Assembly (NCBI RefSeq): GCF_005280295.1
Contig: NZ_CP040020.1
Coordinates: forward strand, 1,860,001 to 1,924,000
DNA length: 64,000 bases
Reading direction: 5' to 3'
Source: Brevibacterium sp. CS2
GTDB lineage: Bacteria; Actinomycetota; Actinomycetes; Actinomycetales; Brevibacteriaceae
Under the pieces are notes generated by a model. That model was not told the origin of the DNA. It saw nothing but the letters and a program-made list of their open reading frames with translations, and ran no database searches. How positions within the stretch are numbered: the stretch's first letter is position 1; each line of letters opens with the position of its first letter. A program made the translations under genes and the position numbers. Shown here piece by piece: positions 1-10,366 of this stretch.

Positions 1-390
1 GGGTGAGGCGGTCGGCCGGGAGTACCCCGCGGCGGGTCGGGGTGAGCGTGAGCTCGCGTTCGAAGGACTCCCCGGCGCGCAGCCGGGCGCGGAAGCGGAC
101 GTCCGCGGCGCCGGCGCTCGGGGTCCACGCGTCGCGGACCCGGAGGCGGAGCGTGCGCCGGCCCTCGTTGTGCAGCGTGAGGGTGGCGTGCGTGTCCTCG
201 CCGAGGCGCACCCGGCGGCCGGGCGTGCGCTGCGCGGACACCCGGCGCGGCCGCGGGGTGAGGAGCCAGTCGAGGAGTGCGATGAACGCGGCCGCGGCGA
301 GCGCGAGCCCGGCGGTGTCCCAGCCGGGCACGAGCAGCACCGGGATCGCCGCGAGCGCGACGAGGAGGACGAAGCGCCAGGTGGGGACCA

Positions 391-391
<1 letters not shown>
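1..391 (-). CDS. DUF58 domain protein (N-terminal part, runs off left edge)
   Basis: Only the first 130 codons are in the window; the rest lies beyond base 1. The protein starts MVPTWRFVLLVALAAI and has two hydrophobic segments (about residues 6-24 and 27-44), then a basic loop and a beta-rich domain of the kind found in DUF58 proteins. The function of DUF58 proteins is not firmly known. They are typically encoded with MoxR ATPases and are thought to assist envelope or complex assembly. The ATG at 389-391 shares one base with the TGA of the upstream MoxR gene, so translation is probably coupled. It is the last visible gene of the operon that starts at 4515. Family call is by context and domain shape; the conserved DUF58 core is outside the window. 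Confidence 0.8.
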
Positions 392-1574
<1,183 letters not shown>

Positions 1575-1578
<4 letters not shown>

Positions 1579-2831
1579 AGGGGTGAGACCTCGCTCTCCA
1601 GGGTTGCGATGGCGGTGGCGATGGCGGTGAGCTCGGCGTCGCTGCTCGGGGCGGGTCCGGCGAGGAGCCGGTTCACCTCGGTGGGGTCGCGAGCGGTGCG
1701 GGCGGCGACGGCGGCGCAGATCTCCGGGGTGCGGGAGTGCGGCGGCAGCGACAGGCGGGAGGCCAGGCGGAGCAGCGCGGCGGTGCGCAGGGTGTGCAGT
1801 GCGGAGTCGCGCGCTCCGGCGCGCTGGAGGATGCCGGCGCGGCCGAGGACGGTCTCCACCGGCGGCACGACGACCGGCAGGCGCTCGACGGCGAGCGGTC
1901 CGAAGCGGCGGCCGCGCCACAGCATCGCCGCGATCCCGAGCGGGATCAGCCACAGCAGGGCGACCCAGAACCAGGCGGGCACGAGGTCGAACGACGGGCC
2001 GAGCAGCTCGTCGTCCGGGCCGGCGCCGAAAGCCTCGTCGTTCGGATCGGCGGAGTAGTAGACGAGGGAGTCCCGCTCGCCGAGCGCGCCGAGGGCCAGG
2101 GCGGCGTTGCCCGAGTCGGCGAGGTGCGCGTTGTTCAGCCAGGCCCGGGAGCCGAGCACGGTCACGGTGGTGCCGTCGAGCTCCTCCCGGGTCACCGCGC
2201 CGTAGCCGGCCTGGTCCCATGGTTGGTGGTAGCACACCGTGACCTCGGAGTCCTGGGCGCCGAGCGCGGCGTACCGCTCGGGCGAGTCCCTCACGGTGCC
2301 GGCGCGCTGCGCGGTCTCCCACGTGCAGTCGGGGGCGAGCGGAGCGCTGCCGCCGGGCCCGGCGGCGGTCTGGTACGCCTGCTGGACGCCGGGGGACCAG
2401 TCGGTGACCTCCGTCCCGGGCTCGACGACGACGAGCGGGGCCCCGGCACCCACCGCCGTGGAGCGCAGACGCTGCCGGTGCTCGGCGGCGAGGGCGGAGT
2501 CGGGGTCGAACACGAGCAGCGTGGCGTCGGAGTCCGCGGCGCGCTGCGCGGCCTCGTCGTAGGACTCGGTGGTGCTCACCTCGATGCCCCGGGCGCGGAG
2601 CACCTCGATCACGGCCCGCCCGCCCGCGGGCGCGGACGACTCCCAGTGGAGCGGCCGGGTCTCCTCCGTGCCGGTCTGCGACAGGAACCCGACGATCGCG
2701 GCGAGGAGGACGACGAGGGCGGCGATCACCCACACGGTCGAGGAGCGGGCCCCGCTGCGCACCCGCTGCCAGGTCCCGGGTCCGCCGGCGCGAGCAGTGC
2801 CGCGCACCGCGACGTCGAGGCCGGCGCTCAT
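1575..2831 (-). CDS. DUF4350 domain membrane protein
   Basis: 418 residues. A transmembrane helix near residues 31-50 (VIAALVVLLAAIVGFLSQ) is followed by an extracytoplasmic domain of about 220 residues that resembles DUF4350, with a GATase-like fold (LLVFDPDSAL, APLVVVEPG). A second membrane segment lies near 285-305 (PAWFWVALLWLIPLGIAAML), followed by a cytoplasmic tail. The gene shares ATGA overlaps with the DUF4129 gene upstream and moxR downstream. DUF4350, DUF4129, MoxR and DUF58 proteins form a recurrent actinobacterial module. Its biochemical role is unknown, and I infer an envelope-associated complex from the membrane topology of the partners. Confidence 0.85.
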
Positions 2832-3448
2832 GCGCGCACCCCGGCGGTCAGTCGGCGGTCGAGCTCACGGACCCGCTCGTAGTCGGCCTCCGCGGCGGCC
2901 TCCGTGCCGAAGGTGATGTCGTCGAAGGTGCGGCCGACCCGGTGGAGCGCGCCCGCCTCGGCGGGACGGGCCGCGGCGGCGGCCGTCGTGAGCTCCGAGG
3001 CGGTGCTCGCCGTCGTCACCTCGATGACCTCGGCCCGCCCCAGGCCCACGAGGAGGGCGCGGGTGGCGTCCTGCACCGCCGGGGTCCAGTCCCCGGCGGC
3101 GGCCGCGGCCCGTGCGCGTGCCCGCAGCTCCTCGGGGTCGACATCGGGCACGAGCACGGCGAGCGGCCGGTAGGGGTCGCTCAGGCTGCCGCCGGAGCCG
3201 CGCCGCACCCGCCACACGACGAGCACTGCGAGGGCGGCGACGACGAGCACGACGAGCACGATGAGCCAGACGGAGCGGATGTCGGCGACCGGTGCCGTGA
3301 GCTCGGAGAAGAAGTCGGAGATCGCGGCTCCCAGCCGCTGCAGGAGGGTGAGGTCGGCCTCCTGGTACTCCTGCTTCGACAGCTCCTCCTCGGCCCAGCG
3401 CTGTGCGGAGTCGCGGTCCGGGGTGAGCGGCGCGGCCCAGGCGCTCAC
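2828..3448 (-). CDS. DUF4129 domain membrane protein
   Basis: 206 residues starting at GTG 3448, which overlaps the stop of the upstream membrane-protein gene. Residues 1-60 are a soluble N-terminus rich in Glu and Gln. One transmembrane helix follows at about 63-85 (VWLIVLVVLVVAALAVLVVW). The C-terminal half matches the DUF4129 pattern: an Ala-rich helical stretch with GDWTPAVQDATRALLVGL and a final FDDITFGTEAAAEADYERV helix. DUF4129 domains are often found in transglutaminase-like or MoxR-associated operons, and no enzymatic motif is visible here. ATGA overlap with the DUF4350 gene at 2828-2831 supports coupled translation. Confidence 0.85.
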   Translation of the reverse strand: MSAWAAPLTPDRDSAQRWAEEELSKQEYQEADLTLLQRLGAAISDFFSELTAPVADIRSVWLIVLVVLVVAALAVLVVWRVRRGSGGSLSDPYRPLAVLVPDVDPEELRARARAAAAAGDWTPAVQDATRALLVGLGRAEVIEVTTASTASELTTAAAAARPAEAGALHRVGRTFDDITFGTEAAAEADYERVRELDRRLTAGVRA

Positions 3449-4515
3449 GCCTCGGCCTCCGCCTGGCGCAGGAGCACGAGGTCGTAGCCCTCGGCGCGCA
3501 TGAGCCGGTCGAAGAAGACGACGGACACGAGCCCGGCGAGGTAGGCGAAGAGGACCGCGGTGGCCGCGATCGTCAGCGCGCCGACGACGACGGCGACGAC
3601 GGCGAGCGCGGAGAGGAGCATCACGGTGCCGCCGGTGCCGCTCGAGATCCCGATGATGACGGCGAGGATCGTCAGGACGTAGGCGATGACGACGAGCGGG
3701 GTGATGATGATCGAGACGAGCTGGTTCGAGAGGTACCAGCCGAGCAGGAGCTGGCCGAGGGTGCGCCAGAACCCGCTCCCGGTGAGTCGCCACGAGCGGA
3801 CGAACGCCTGCCGGATCGTGCGGCGCTCGTGCGCGACCGTGCAGCCGACGAACGCCGTGCGCAGCGCGAAGTAGAGGGTGAAGGCGCACCAGCCGAGCAG
3901 CCCCAGGCCGGTGAGCACGAGCGAGGCGGTGCTCTGCCCGAGCCCGGCGACGACGAGCGCCGGGAGGAGGAGCACGGCGAGCGCGAGGAGATGGGCGAGG
4001 CCGAGCAGCCCGGTGACGAGCACGAGGCGCAGGCGCACCCCGCGCAGCGCCAGCCAGCCCGCGCGCAGGGTCATGCGGCGGGAGTCGAAGGCGGCCCGCG
4101 CCGCGACGGCGCCGACCCCGGCGAGCAGGTGGACGAGGGAGAGCGAGGAGATCGAGAGCGCGAAGGCCCCGAACTGGGCGACGATCGAGAAGCCGGCGGC
4201 GGCATCGGGGTCGGAGAACACCTCGGAGAGGAACCCGGTGCCCGCCCACGCGAGGCCGGAGATCACGACGCCGATGAGCAGCGTCCACAGGGTGAAGACG
4301 ATCGCGGAGAGCCCGACGGTGAGCGCCGGGGCGAAGCGGATGAGCCGGAAGCCGCCGTCGAGCCCCTCGAAGAAGCGCAGCGGACGCCGGGACAGCACTC
4401 CGGGCCGCGGCGGCGGCCGCCACTCGACCCGCGGCGCTCCCGGGGCGGCGGCCACGAGGGTCCCGCTGCGCCAGTCCATGCGCGCGGCCCAGGCGGCACT
4501 CGGCGGTTCGGCCAC
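3445..4515 (-). CDS. polytopic membrane protein, first gene of the MoxR operon
   Basis: 356 residues with about six to seven hydrophobic segments, arranged in pairs that suggest long helices (for example LTVGLSAIVFTLWTLLIGVV, LVLVTGLLGLAHLLALAVLL, IIITPLVVIAYVLTILAVII). It resembles the membrane domain seen in glycerophosphodiester phosphodiesterase-associated proteins, but has no phosphodiesterase catalytic domain. I chose GTG 4515 because a good ribosome-binding site (GAGGAGG) lies eight bases upstream. A GTG nine bases earlier has none. The gene is divergent from mtrA with 229 bases between the starts, so the promoters of both operons must lie there. No function is assigned. Confidence 0.8.
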   Translation of the reverse strand: MAEPPSAAWAARMDWRSGTLVAAAPGAPRVEWRPPPRPGVLSRRPLRFFEGLDGGFRLIRFAPALTVGLSAIVFTLWTLLIGVVISGLAWAGTGFLSEVFSDPDAAAGFSIVAQFGAFALSISSLSLVHLLAGVGAVAARAAFDSRRMTLRAGWLALRGVRLRLVLVTGLLGLAHLLALAVLLLPALVVAGLGQSTASLVLTGLGLLGWCAFTLYFALRTAFVGCTVAHERRTIRQAFVRSWRLTGSGFWRTLGQLLLGWYLSNQLVSIIITPLVVIAYVLTILAVIIGISSGTGGTVMLLSALAVVAVVVGALTIAATAVLFAYLAGLVSVVFFDRLMRAEGYDLVLLRQAEAEA

Positions 4516-4731
4516 GGTGCTCACCTCCTCGGACGCGTCCGGCCGGTGCCCGTCGGTATCGACGGTCCGGTTCCCCGCGCCATTATTCCCAAGCCGGGGT
4601 GCGGATACCAACACCGGCCCGGCTCGGCCCCGGCCGCAGGGCGGGCTGCGAGGCCGTCGGCGCCGGGGTGCGGGAGGCCCGGTCCGCGACGCGCCCGGGC
4701 ACGCGGATTCCGCAATCCGGGACGAGTGCGG

Positions 4732-4737
4732 AAGAAT
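4732..4737 (+). promoter_or_regulatory. putative -10 element of mtrA (AAGAAT)
   Basis: AAGAAT lies seven bases before the mtrA ATG, which would put the transcription start at or next to the start codon. No convincing -35 box is seen. This is a pattern call only. Confidence 0.4.
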
Positions 4738-4744
4738 AGGCGCC

Positions 4745-5425
4745 ATGAACGCTCGGATTCTGGTAGTGGACGACGACACCGCACTCGCGGAGATGATCGG
4801 CATCGTGCTCAAGAGCGAGGGGTTCGAACCGCACTTCTGCGCCACCGGCGACGGGGCGCTGGACGCCTTCCACGCCGTCCATCCGGATCTCGTCCTCCTC
4901 GACCTCATGCTCCCCGGCAAGGACGGCCTCGAGGTGTGCCGGGAGATCCGGGAGGAGTCCGGCGTCCCGATCATCATGCTCACCGCGAAGTCCGACACCG
5001 TCGACGTCGTGCTCGGCCTCGAGTCCGGGGCCGACGACTACGTTCCCAAGCCGTTCAAGCCCAAGGAGCTCATCGCCCGCGTGCGCGCGCGGCTGCGGAT
5101 GGCCGAGCCCTCGGCGCCGGAGATCCTCGCCGTCGGCGACGTCAGCATCGACGTCGCCGGGCACACGGTGACGAAGGCCGGCGAGCCGGTGTCGCTCACC
5201 CCGCTCGAGTTCGACCTGCTCGTCGCGCTCGCCCGCAAGCCCTGGCAGGTGTTCTCCCGCGAGACCCTCCTCGAGGAGGTCTGGGGCTACCGGCACGCTG
5301 CCGACACCCGGCTCGTCAACGTCCATGTCCAGCGTCTCCGCTCGAAGATCGAGAAGGACCCGGAGAAGCCCGACATCGTCGTCACCGTCCGCGGCGTCGG
5401 CTACAAGGCCGGCCAGGCGACGTGA
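4745..5425 (+). CDS. mtrA: two-component response regulator MtrA
   Basis: 226-residue OmpR-family response regulator. The receiver domain (1-115) has the acidic pair D9-D10, phosphoacceptor D53 in LLDLMLPG, T80 and K102 in the PKPF motif. The winged-helix DNA-binding domain (about 130-225) ends with VRGVGYKAG. In actinobacteria MtrA is an essential or near-essential regulator of cell wall remodelling, division and osmotic response, and works with MtrB and the lipoprotein LpqB. All three are present here in the usual order. The stop codon overlaps the mtrB GTG (GTGA), so the kinase is translated in coupling. Identification rests on sequence pattern plus the diagnostic mtrA-mtrB-lpqB-hpf-secA order. 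Confidence 0.97.
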   Translation: MNARILVVDDDTALAEMIGIVLKSEGFEPHFCATGDGALDAFHAVHPDLVLLDLMLPGKDGLEVCREIREESGVPIIMLTAKSDTVDVVLGLESGADDYVPKPFKPKELIARVRARLRMAEPSAPEILAVGDVSIDVAGHTVTKAGEPVSLTPLEFDLLVALARKPWQVFSRETLLEEVWGYRHAADTRLVNVHVQRLRSKIEKDPEKPDIVVTVRGVGYKAGQAT

Positions 5426-7143
5426 GCCGCACCCCGGCGCTCGCCGGGTTCCTCGAGACGGCCGCACGGGTGCTCGGCGCGGCCGGGCGCTGGACCGTCC
5501 GGGCCTTCACGCACTCGCTCCAGTTCCGGATCGTCGTCCTCACCATCGCCCTGACGATCATCGCGGTGCTCGGCGTCGGGGCGTACATGTCCCAGCAGAT
5601 CTCGCGCGGACTGTTCGAGTCGAAGCTGTCCTCGGTGTCGGTGCAGACCGCCGGGTACGTCGCCGAGCTCCAGTCGCTGTCCGCCGGGGAGGACGACGAG
5701 GCGCTCTCGGAGACCCTCAACACCCAGCTGCGCTCGATGCTCTCGCGCTCGCCCACACCCCTGCGCTCGGTGGCGCTCGAGCCGCAGGAGCGCTCCACCG
5801 CGGTCCCGCCGCTCGTCGCGCTCGTCGGCGGCGAGGAGTCGATCCCGGTCGCCGAGCTGCCCGACGCCTACCTCTCCGCCGTCGACCGCGCCGAGCTCGG
5901 CGAGCAGCTCTACCAGTCCGTCACGCTGCCCGGCGAGGAGTCCTCGCCCGGGCTCGTCGTCGCCCAGCAGGTGACGATCCCCGCCGCCGGCCAGTTCGAG
6001 CTGTTCGTCGTCGCCGATCTCCAGGAGGAGCAGAACACGCTCGACTTCGTGCTCCGCGCGCTCATCGTCGCCGCGATCGTGCTGTCCGTGCTCATCGGCG
6101 CGATCGCGTGGATCGTCACCCGGCTCGTCGTCGTGCCGGTGCGCACCGCCGCCGAGGTCGCCGGGCAGCTCGCCCACGGCGACCTCGACCAGCGGATGCC
6201 GGTGCACGGGAAGGACGAGATCGCCACGCTCGCCGAGAGCTTCAACTCGATGGCCGACACCCTGCAGGACCAGATCACCCGGATGGAGCTGCTCACCGTG
6301 CTCCAGCGGCAGTTCGTGTCCGACGTGTCCCACGAGCTGCGCACCCCGCTCACCACGATCCACATCGCCTCGGACATGATCTACGAGTCGCGGGAGGACT
6401 TCGACGAGTCGACCGCGCGCTCCGCGGAGCTCCTCAACTCCCAGGTCGAGCGCTTCGAGCTGCTGCTCGGCGACCTGCTCGAGATCTCCCGCTACGACGC
6501 GGGCGCGGCGAACCTCGTGACGAAGCCCACCGACATCGGCGAGATCGTCACCGGCGTCCTCGACACCCTCTCCGTCGTCGCCACCCAGGCCGGCACCGAG
6601 CTCCTCCTCCACGCCCCGTCCTCCCCGGTCATGGCCGAGGTCGACCGGGTGCGGATCACCCGCGTCGTGCGCAACCTCGTCGTCAACGCGATCGAGCACG
6701 GGGAGGGCCGGCGGGTCGACATCTACCTCGCCGCCAACGCCGAGGCGGTCGCGGTGAGCGTGCGCGACCACGGCATCGGGATGAGCGAGGAGCACGTCGA
6801 GCACGTGTTCGACCGCTTCTGGCGCGCCGACCCGTCCCGCCGCCGCACCCTCGGCGGCTCGGGGCTGGGCCTGGCGATCTCGCTCGAGGACACCCACCTC
6901 CACGGCGGCTGGCTGCAGGCCTGGGGCCGGGAGGGCGAGGGCGCGTGCTTCCGGCTCACGCTGCCGCGGCGCCAGCGGCAGGAGATCTCCTCCTCGCCGC
7001 TGCCGCTGCCGCCGGCCGATGCCGCGCACACCGGTGCCGCCGTGGTCGCCGGTCCGAGCTCCTCGGACGGCTCGGTGCGGATCCAGACCGGGTCCATCCC
7101 CATCGTCGTCGACCCCGCGGAGGCTGAGTATGAGACGGACTGA
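5422..7143 (+). CDS. mtrB: sensor histidine kinase MtrB
   Basis: 573-residue membrane kinase that phosphorylates MtrA. Transmembrane helices at about 36-56 and 211-233 flank a roughly 155-residue extracytoplasmic sensor domain. A HAMP linker follows (about 233-286), then HisKA with the phosphoacceptor H304 in SDVSHELRTPL. The HATPase_c domain contains the N-box NLVVNAIEHGEG, the G1 DHGIGM and the G2 GGSGLGLAIS. The C-terminal 50 residues (SSSPLPLPPAD onward) are a disordered extension. GTG 5422 overlaps the mtrA stop. The 3' end overlaps lpqB by 14 bases, which suggests translational coupling through the operon. Confidence 0.96.
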   Translation: MSRTPALAGFLETAARVLGAAGRWTVRAFTHSLQFRIVVLTIALTIIAVLGVGAYMSQQISRGLFESKLSSVSVQTAGYVAELQSLSAGEDDEALSETLNTQLRSMLSRSPTPLRSVALEPQERSTAVPPLVALVGGEESIPVAELPDAYLSAVDRAELGEQLYQSVTLPGEESSPGLVVAQQVTIPAAGQFELFVVADLQEEQNTLDFVLRALIVAAIVLSVLIGAIAWIVTRLVVVPVRTAAEVAGQLAHGDLDQRMPVHGKDEIATLAESFNSMADTLQDQITRMELLTVLQRQFVSDVSHELRTPLTTIHIASDMIYESREDFDESTARSAELLNSQVERFELLLGDLLEISRYDAGAANLVTKPTDIGEIVTGVLDTLSVVATQAGTELLLHAPSSPVMAEVDRVRITRVVRNLVVNAIEHGEGRRVDIYLAANAEAVAVSVRDHGIGMSEEHVEHVFDRFWRADPSRRRTLGGSGLGLAISLEDTHLHGGWLQAWGREGEGACFRLTLPRRQRQEISSSPLPLPPADAAHTGAAVVAGPSSSDGSVRIQTGSIPIVVDPAEAEYETD

Positions 7144-8827
7144 CCTGCTCGCCCTGCTCGCCTGCCTCGCCCTCGTGCTCAGCGGCTGCGTGTCGATCCC
7201 GCGCGACGGCGGGATCGGGCGCATCCCCGTCGACGACAGCGAGTCCGGGGTGCAGTCGCGCATCGACCCCGACGGTCCCGTGCCCGGGGCCGGGCCGGAC
7301 GAGATCGTGCGCGGCTTCCTCGCCGCCGGTGCCGGCTACTCGAACAACTTCGAGGTCGCACGCGCCTTCCTCACCGAGTCCTTCTCCACCGAGTGGAACC
7401 CGCGCTCCGTCGTGCGGGTGATGCCCACCGGGACCGGTCTCGACGAGCTCACGAGCGAGATCACCGCGGATTCGCAGAGCGTGTCCTTCGACGTCCCGAT
7501 CCAGGCGAGCCTCGACGAGCGCCGCCTCTACCGCGAGCCCGGCGACGACACGGTGATCGAGATGGAGTTCGCGCTGCGGCAGGTCAACGGGGAGTGGCGG
7601 ATCTCGCAGGCCCCGCCCGGCCTCGTCGTGTCCGCGTCGAACTTCAACACCCTGTTCCAGGCCTACCCGGTGTACTTCTACACCCCGGACTACGAGCACC
7701 TCGTGCCCGACACCCGCTGGTTCATCCGTTCCCCGGCGACCGCGACGGAGGCCGTCGGCGAACTCCTGCGCGGACCCGCCGATCACCTCGACGGCGCCGT
7801 CGTGTCCGCGGTGCCGGAGGGCACCCAGCTCGACCCGCAGATGGTGACGGTGAGCGAGGGCGTCGCCGAGGTCGGCCTGTCCGACACCGCAGAGGGTCTC
7901 GAGGAGCTCGCCCAGGCGCGGATCATCAACCAGATCGGGGAGACCGTGCGTGCGATCGGCTCGATCACCGAGGCCGAGGTCGGCGTCCGCTCCGGGCTCC
8001 TCGACCCGGCGACGAGCGAGGCGGCCGGCCCCGGCGTGGCCGTCGACGGCCCGCCCGTCGCCGTGTCCGACGGCGCGCTCGCCCGGGTGGTGGGCACCGG
8101 GGTCGAACCGGTCGAGGGCAGCCCGGAGATGTCGGACGCCGACTCGGACCCGGCGGTGTCCCTCGACGGCTCGATGTACGCCTACCTCGGAGGGGATCGC
8201 AGCGAGCTCCATCGGGTCGTCGCCGATTCCATGGACGATGCGGTGATCCTCACCGGCGACGACCTCGCCGGTCCGAGCTTCGACCGGTTCGGCTGGGCGT
8301 GGACGGCCGAGGCGGACTCCGGGCGCGTCCACGCCGTCGACCGGTCCGGGGAGCTCTCGGTGTTCGAGGTCCCGTTCCTCCTCGAGCGGCGGATCGAGGC
8401 GCTCCACGTGTCGCGCAACGGCACCCAGCTCGCGGTGCTGTCCAGCGATGGGGAGTCCCGCACCCGGATCGAGGTCATCGGCGTCACCCGCGACGGCCAG
8501 AACCGCCCCACCGGCACGGTCGAGGCCGCCCCGCTGCTCGTCGGCGCCGGACTCCACTCGATCTCCGACTTCTCGTGGGCCGGCCCCCACACGCTCGTCA
8601 TGCTCGCCGCGCCGGCCCCGGGGTCGCCGGAGACCCCCTACAGCACCCCGGTCGCCGGCCCGCAGAACTCGCTCGGCTCGATCGACGGGGGGATCCGGGT
8701 CACTGCGGGCGACGACTCGCGTTCCCTGCGCGTGAGCACCGCCGCCGGCGAGATGTACACCTACAGCGCCGGGAACTGGCAGAAGCTCGTCGACGTCCGC
8801 GCCTTCGACCCCGCCTACCCGGGCTGA
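7130..8827 (+). CDS. lpqB: lipoprotein LpqB
   Basis: 565-residue secreted lipoprotein. The N-terminus is a type II signal peptide (MRRTDLLALLACLALVLSGC) with the lipobox LSGC and the acylated cysteine at position 20. The middle holds a GerMN-like region (about 190-330: ATEAVGELLRGPADHLDGAV), and the C-terminal half is a beta-propeller-like LpqB domain (VSLDGSMYAYLGGD, SRNGTQLAVLSSDG). LpqB interacts with the MtrB sensor domain and modulates MtrA phosphorylation in mycobacteria and Streptomyces. The ATG at 7130 lies inside the end of mtrB, in a different frame. The operon order is the standard one. Confidence 0.95.
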   Translation: MRRTDLLALLACLALVLSGCVSIPRDGGIGRIPVDDSESGVQSRIDPDGPVPGAGPDEIVRGFLAAGAGYSNNFEVARAFLTESFSTEWNPRSVVRVMPTGTGLDELTSEITADSQSVSFDVPIQASLDERRLYREPGDDTVIEMEFALRQVNGEWRISQAPPGLVVSASNFNTLFQAYPVYFYTPDYEHLVPDTRWFIRSPATATEAVGELLRGPADHLDGAVVSAVPEGTQLDPQMVTVSEGVAEVGLSDTAEGLEELAQARIINQIGETVRAIGSITEAEVGVRSGLLDPATSEAAGPGVAVDGPPVAVSDGALARVVGTGVEPVEGSPEMSDADSDPAVSLDGSMYAYLGGDRSELHRVVADSMDDAVILTGDDLAGPSFDRFGWAWTAEADSGRVHAVDRSGELSVFEVPFLLERRIEALHVSRNGTQLAVLSSDGESRTRIEVIGVTRDGQNRPTGTVEAAPLLVGAGLHSISDFSWAGPHTLVMLAAPAPGSPETPYSTPVAGPQNSLGSIDGGIRVTAGDDSRSLRVSTAAGEMYTYSAGNWQKLVDVRAFDPAYPG

Positions 8828-8915
8828 GCCGGGCCGCGCACGGCCGGGGCCGTCGACAGGTCACAGCGGCCGCCTGCGCCTGGTGCGCACCCCGGGCGGC
8901 GGGGATCATGGCGGT

Positions 8916-9656
8916 GTGCACCGGATCCTCGGCGAGCTCCTCGACCTCCTCGTGCCGCGCGCCTGCGCCGGCTGCGGGGCGGAGACGGTGACCCTGTGCG
9001 GGCGCTGCCTGGCCGAGCTCGCGGTGCCGGTGCGGGCGACGATGCCGCGCTACGGCACCCGCGCGGTGCACGGGGCCGGCGAGTACACCGGTGTGCTGCG
9101 CGACTGCCTCGTGGCCTACAAGGAGAAGGACCGCCGCGACCTCACCGCCCTCCTCGGCCTGCTCCTCGCCCGGGCGGTGCTCGCGGTGCTCGAGCACTCC
9201 CCGCCGGCTCCGTTCCCGGCGGGCGCGCCCGCCGCGCTGCTCGTCCCGGTGCCGGCGACCGCCGCGGCGGTGCGCCGGCGCGGTGCGGACCACGTCGCCG
9301 CGCTCGGCGCGCACGCCGCCGCCGTGCTCCGGGCGGAGGGCCTCGACGTGCGCTGCGCGCCGCTGCTCGAGGTGCGGGCGCACCGCGACCAGGTGGGGTT
9401 CGGCTCCACCGCCCGGCGGCGCAACGTGCGCGGCACCCACCGGGCCTCCGCACGGGCGGCGGCGCAGCTCGCGGCAACCCGCACGGCCGCCGCGGCCGGG
9501 GCGCGGATCATCGTCCTCGACGACATCTGCACGACCGGCGCGACGGTCGCGGAGAGCACGCGTGCGCTCGCCGCATCCCGCATCCCGGTCGACGGCGTCG
9601 CGGTGGTCGGAATCGCCCCCGGCGGACCTCGCACTGCCCCTGGCGATGGTATTTAA
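8916..9656 (+). CDS. ComF-family phosphoribosyltransferase
   Basis: 246 residues from GTG 8916 (VHRILGELLDLL). An earlier GTG at 8883 is in frame but would add residues not typical of the family. The N-terminal zinc ribbon has C17, C20, C28 and C31 (CAGC...CGRC). The C-terminal part is a phosphoribosyltransferase domain with the PRPP-binding motif IIVLDDICTTGAT. ComF proteins take part in DNA uptake in Bacillus and Gram-negatives; in actinobacteria such as mycobacteria (Rv3242c) the role is unclear. The gene sits between lpqB and hpf, as it does in mycobacteria. Its stop codon overlaps an AT-rich -10-like sequence that probably serves hpf. Confidence 0.9.
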   Translation: MHRILGELLDLLVPRACAGCGAETVTLCGRCLAELAVPVRATMPRYGTRAVHGAGEYTGVLRDCLVAYKEKDRRDLTALLGLLLARAVLAVLEHSPPAPFPAGAPAALLVPVPATAAAVRRRGADHVAALGAHAAAVLRAEGLDVRCAPLLEVRAHRDQVGFGSTARRRNVRGTHRASARAAAQLAATRTAAAAGARIIVLDDICTTGATVAESTRALAASRIPVDGVAVVGIAPGGPRTAPGDGI

Positions 9657-9657
9657 T
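9650..9657 (+). promoter_or_regulatory. AT-rich -10-like element for hpf
   Basis: TATTTAAT is the only strongly AT-rich octamer in this neighbourhood. It overlaps the TAA stop of the ComF gene and lies about 67 bases before the hpf ATG. It would give hpf its own promoter and an untranslated leader of about 60 bases. The -35 region is not convincing. Confidence 0.45.
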
Positions 9658-9723
9658 GGAAGGAGCCGTCGAACCGTGACGGCAACGGAGCGATCCGTTC
9701 CCCGAGGTGCAAAGGACCGCACA

Positions 9724-10362
9724 ATGGACATCGTCGTCAAGGGTCGTCATCTGACCATCTCCGACAGCTTCCGGGCCCATGTCGAGGACAAGGTCGCCAA
9801 GGTCGAGCAGCTCGCCCCGCGCGCGCTCGCCGTCGAGGTCCAGATCACGAGCGAGCCGAACGCACGCCAGCCGGAGACCTCCGAGACCGTCGAGATCACC
9901 GTCATCGCGAAGGGCCCCGTGCTCCGGGCCGAGGCGAGCGCCTCCGACAAGTACGCCGCGCTCGACCTCGCCTGGGCGAAGGTGCTCGAACGCCTGCGCC
10001 GCGCCCGCGACCGGCAGAAGATCTCCCACCGCGGCAAGCACCGGCCGGAGTCCACCGCCGAGGCGATGGCCCGGATAGAGTACGTGCCGCCGCAGGAGGA
10101 CGCCCCGGAGGCCGAGGAGCCCCAGGCGGGCGACCGGACGAACGGCCGCATCAAGTCCGAGGGCGACTCCCCGGTGGTGCTGCGCGAGAAGAACTTCCCC
10201 GCGACCCCGATCGGCATCGAGGAGGCCCTCAACCGGATGGAGATGGTGGGCCACGACTTCTACCTCTACATCGACGAGGAGAACGCGAAGCCCTCGGTGG
10301 TCTACCGCCGCAAGGGCTGGAGCTACGGGGTGATCACCCTCGACCCGGAGATCACCGAGTGA
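9724..10362 (+). CDS. hpf: long-form ribosome hibernation promoting factor
   Basis: 212 residues. The N-terminal S30AE domain (about 1-105) starts MDIVVKGRHLTISDSFRAHV and binds between the ribosomal subunits at the decoding site. A flexible acidic linker (about 112-150) joins it to the C-terminal dimerisation domain (VLREKNFPATPIGIEEALNRM to the end), which drives 100S ribosome formation. The length is typical of the long HPF class. ATG 9724 has an AAAGGA ribosome-binding site nine bases upstream. An in-frame ATG farther upstream would add about 25 unrelated residues. Rv3241c is the mycobacterial equivalent in the same order next to secA. Confidence 0.94.
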   Translation: MDIVVKGRHLTISDSFRAHVEDKVAKVEQLAPRALAVEVQITSEPNARQPETSETVEITVIAKGPVLRAEASASDKYAALDLAWAKVLERLRRARDRQKISHRGKHRPESTAEAMARIEYVPPQEDAPEAEEPQAGDRTNGRIKSEGDSPVVLREKNFPATPIGIEEALNRMEMVGHDFYLYIDEENAKPSVVYRRKGWSYGVITLDPEITE

Positions 10363-10366
10363 TCCC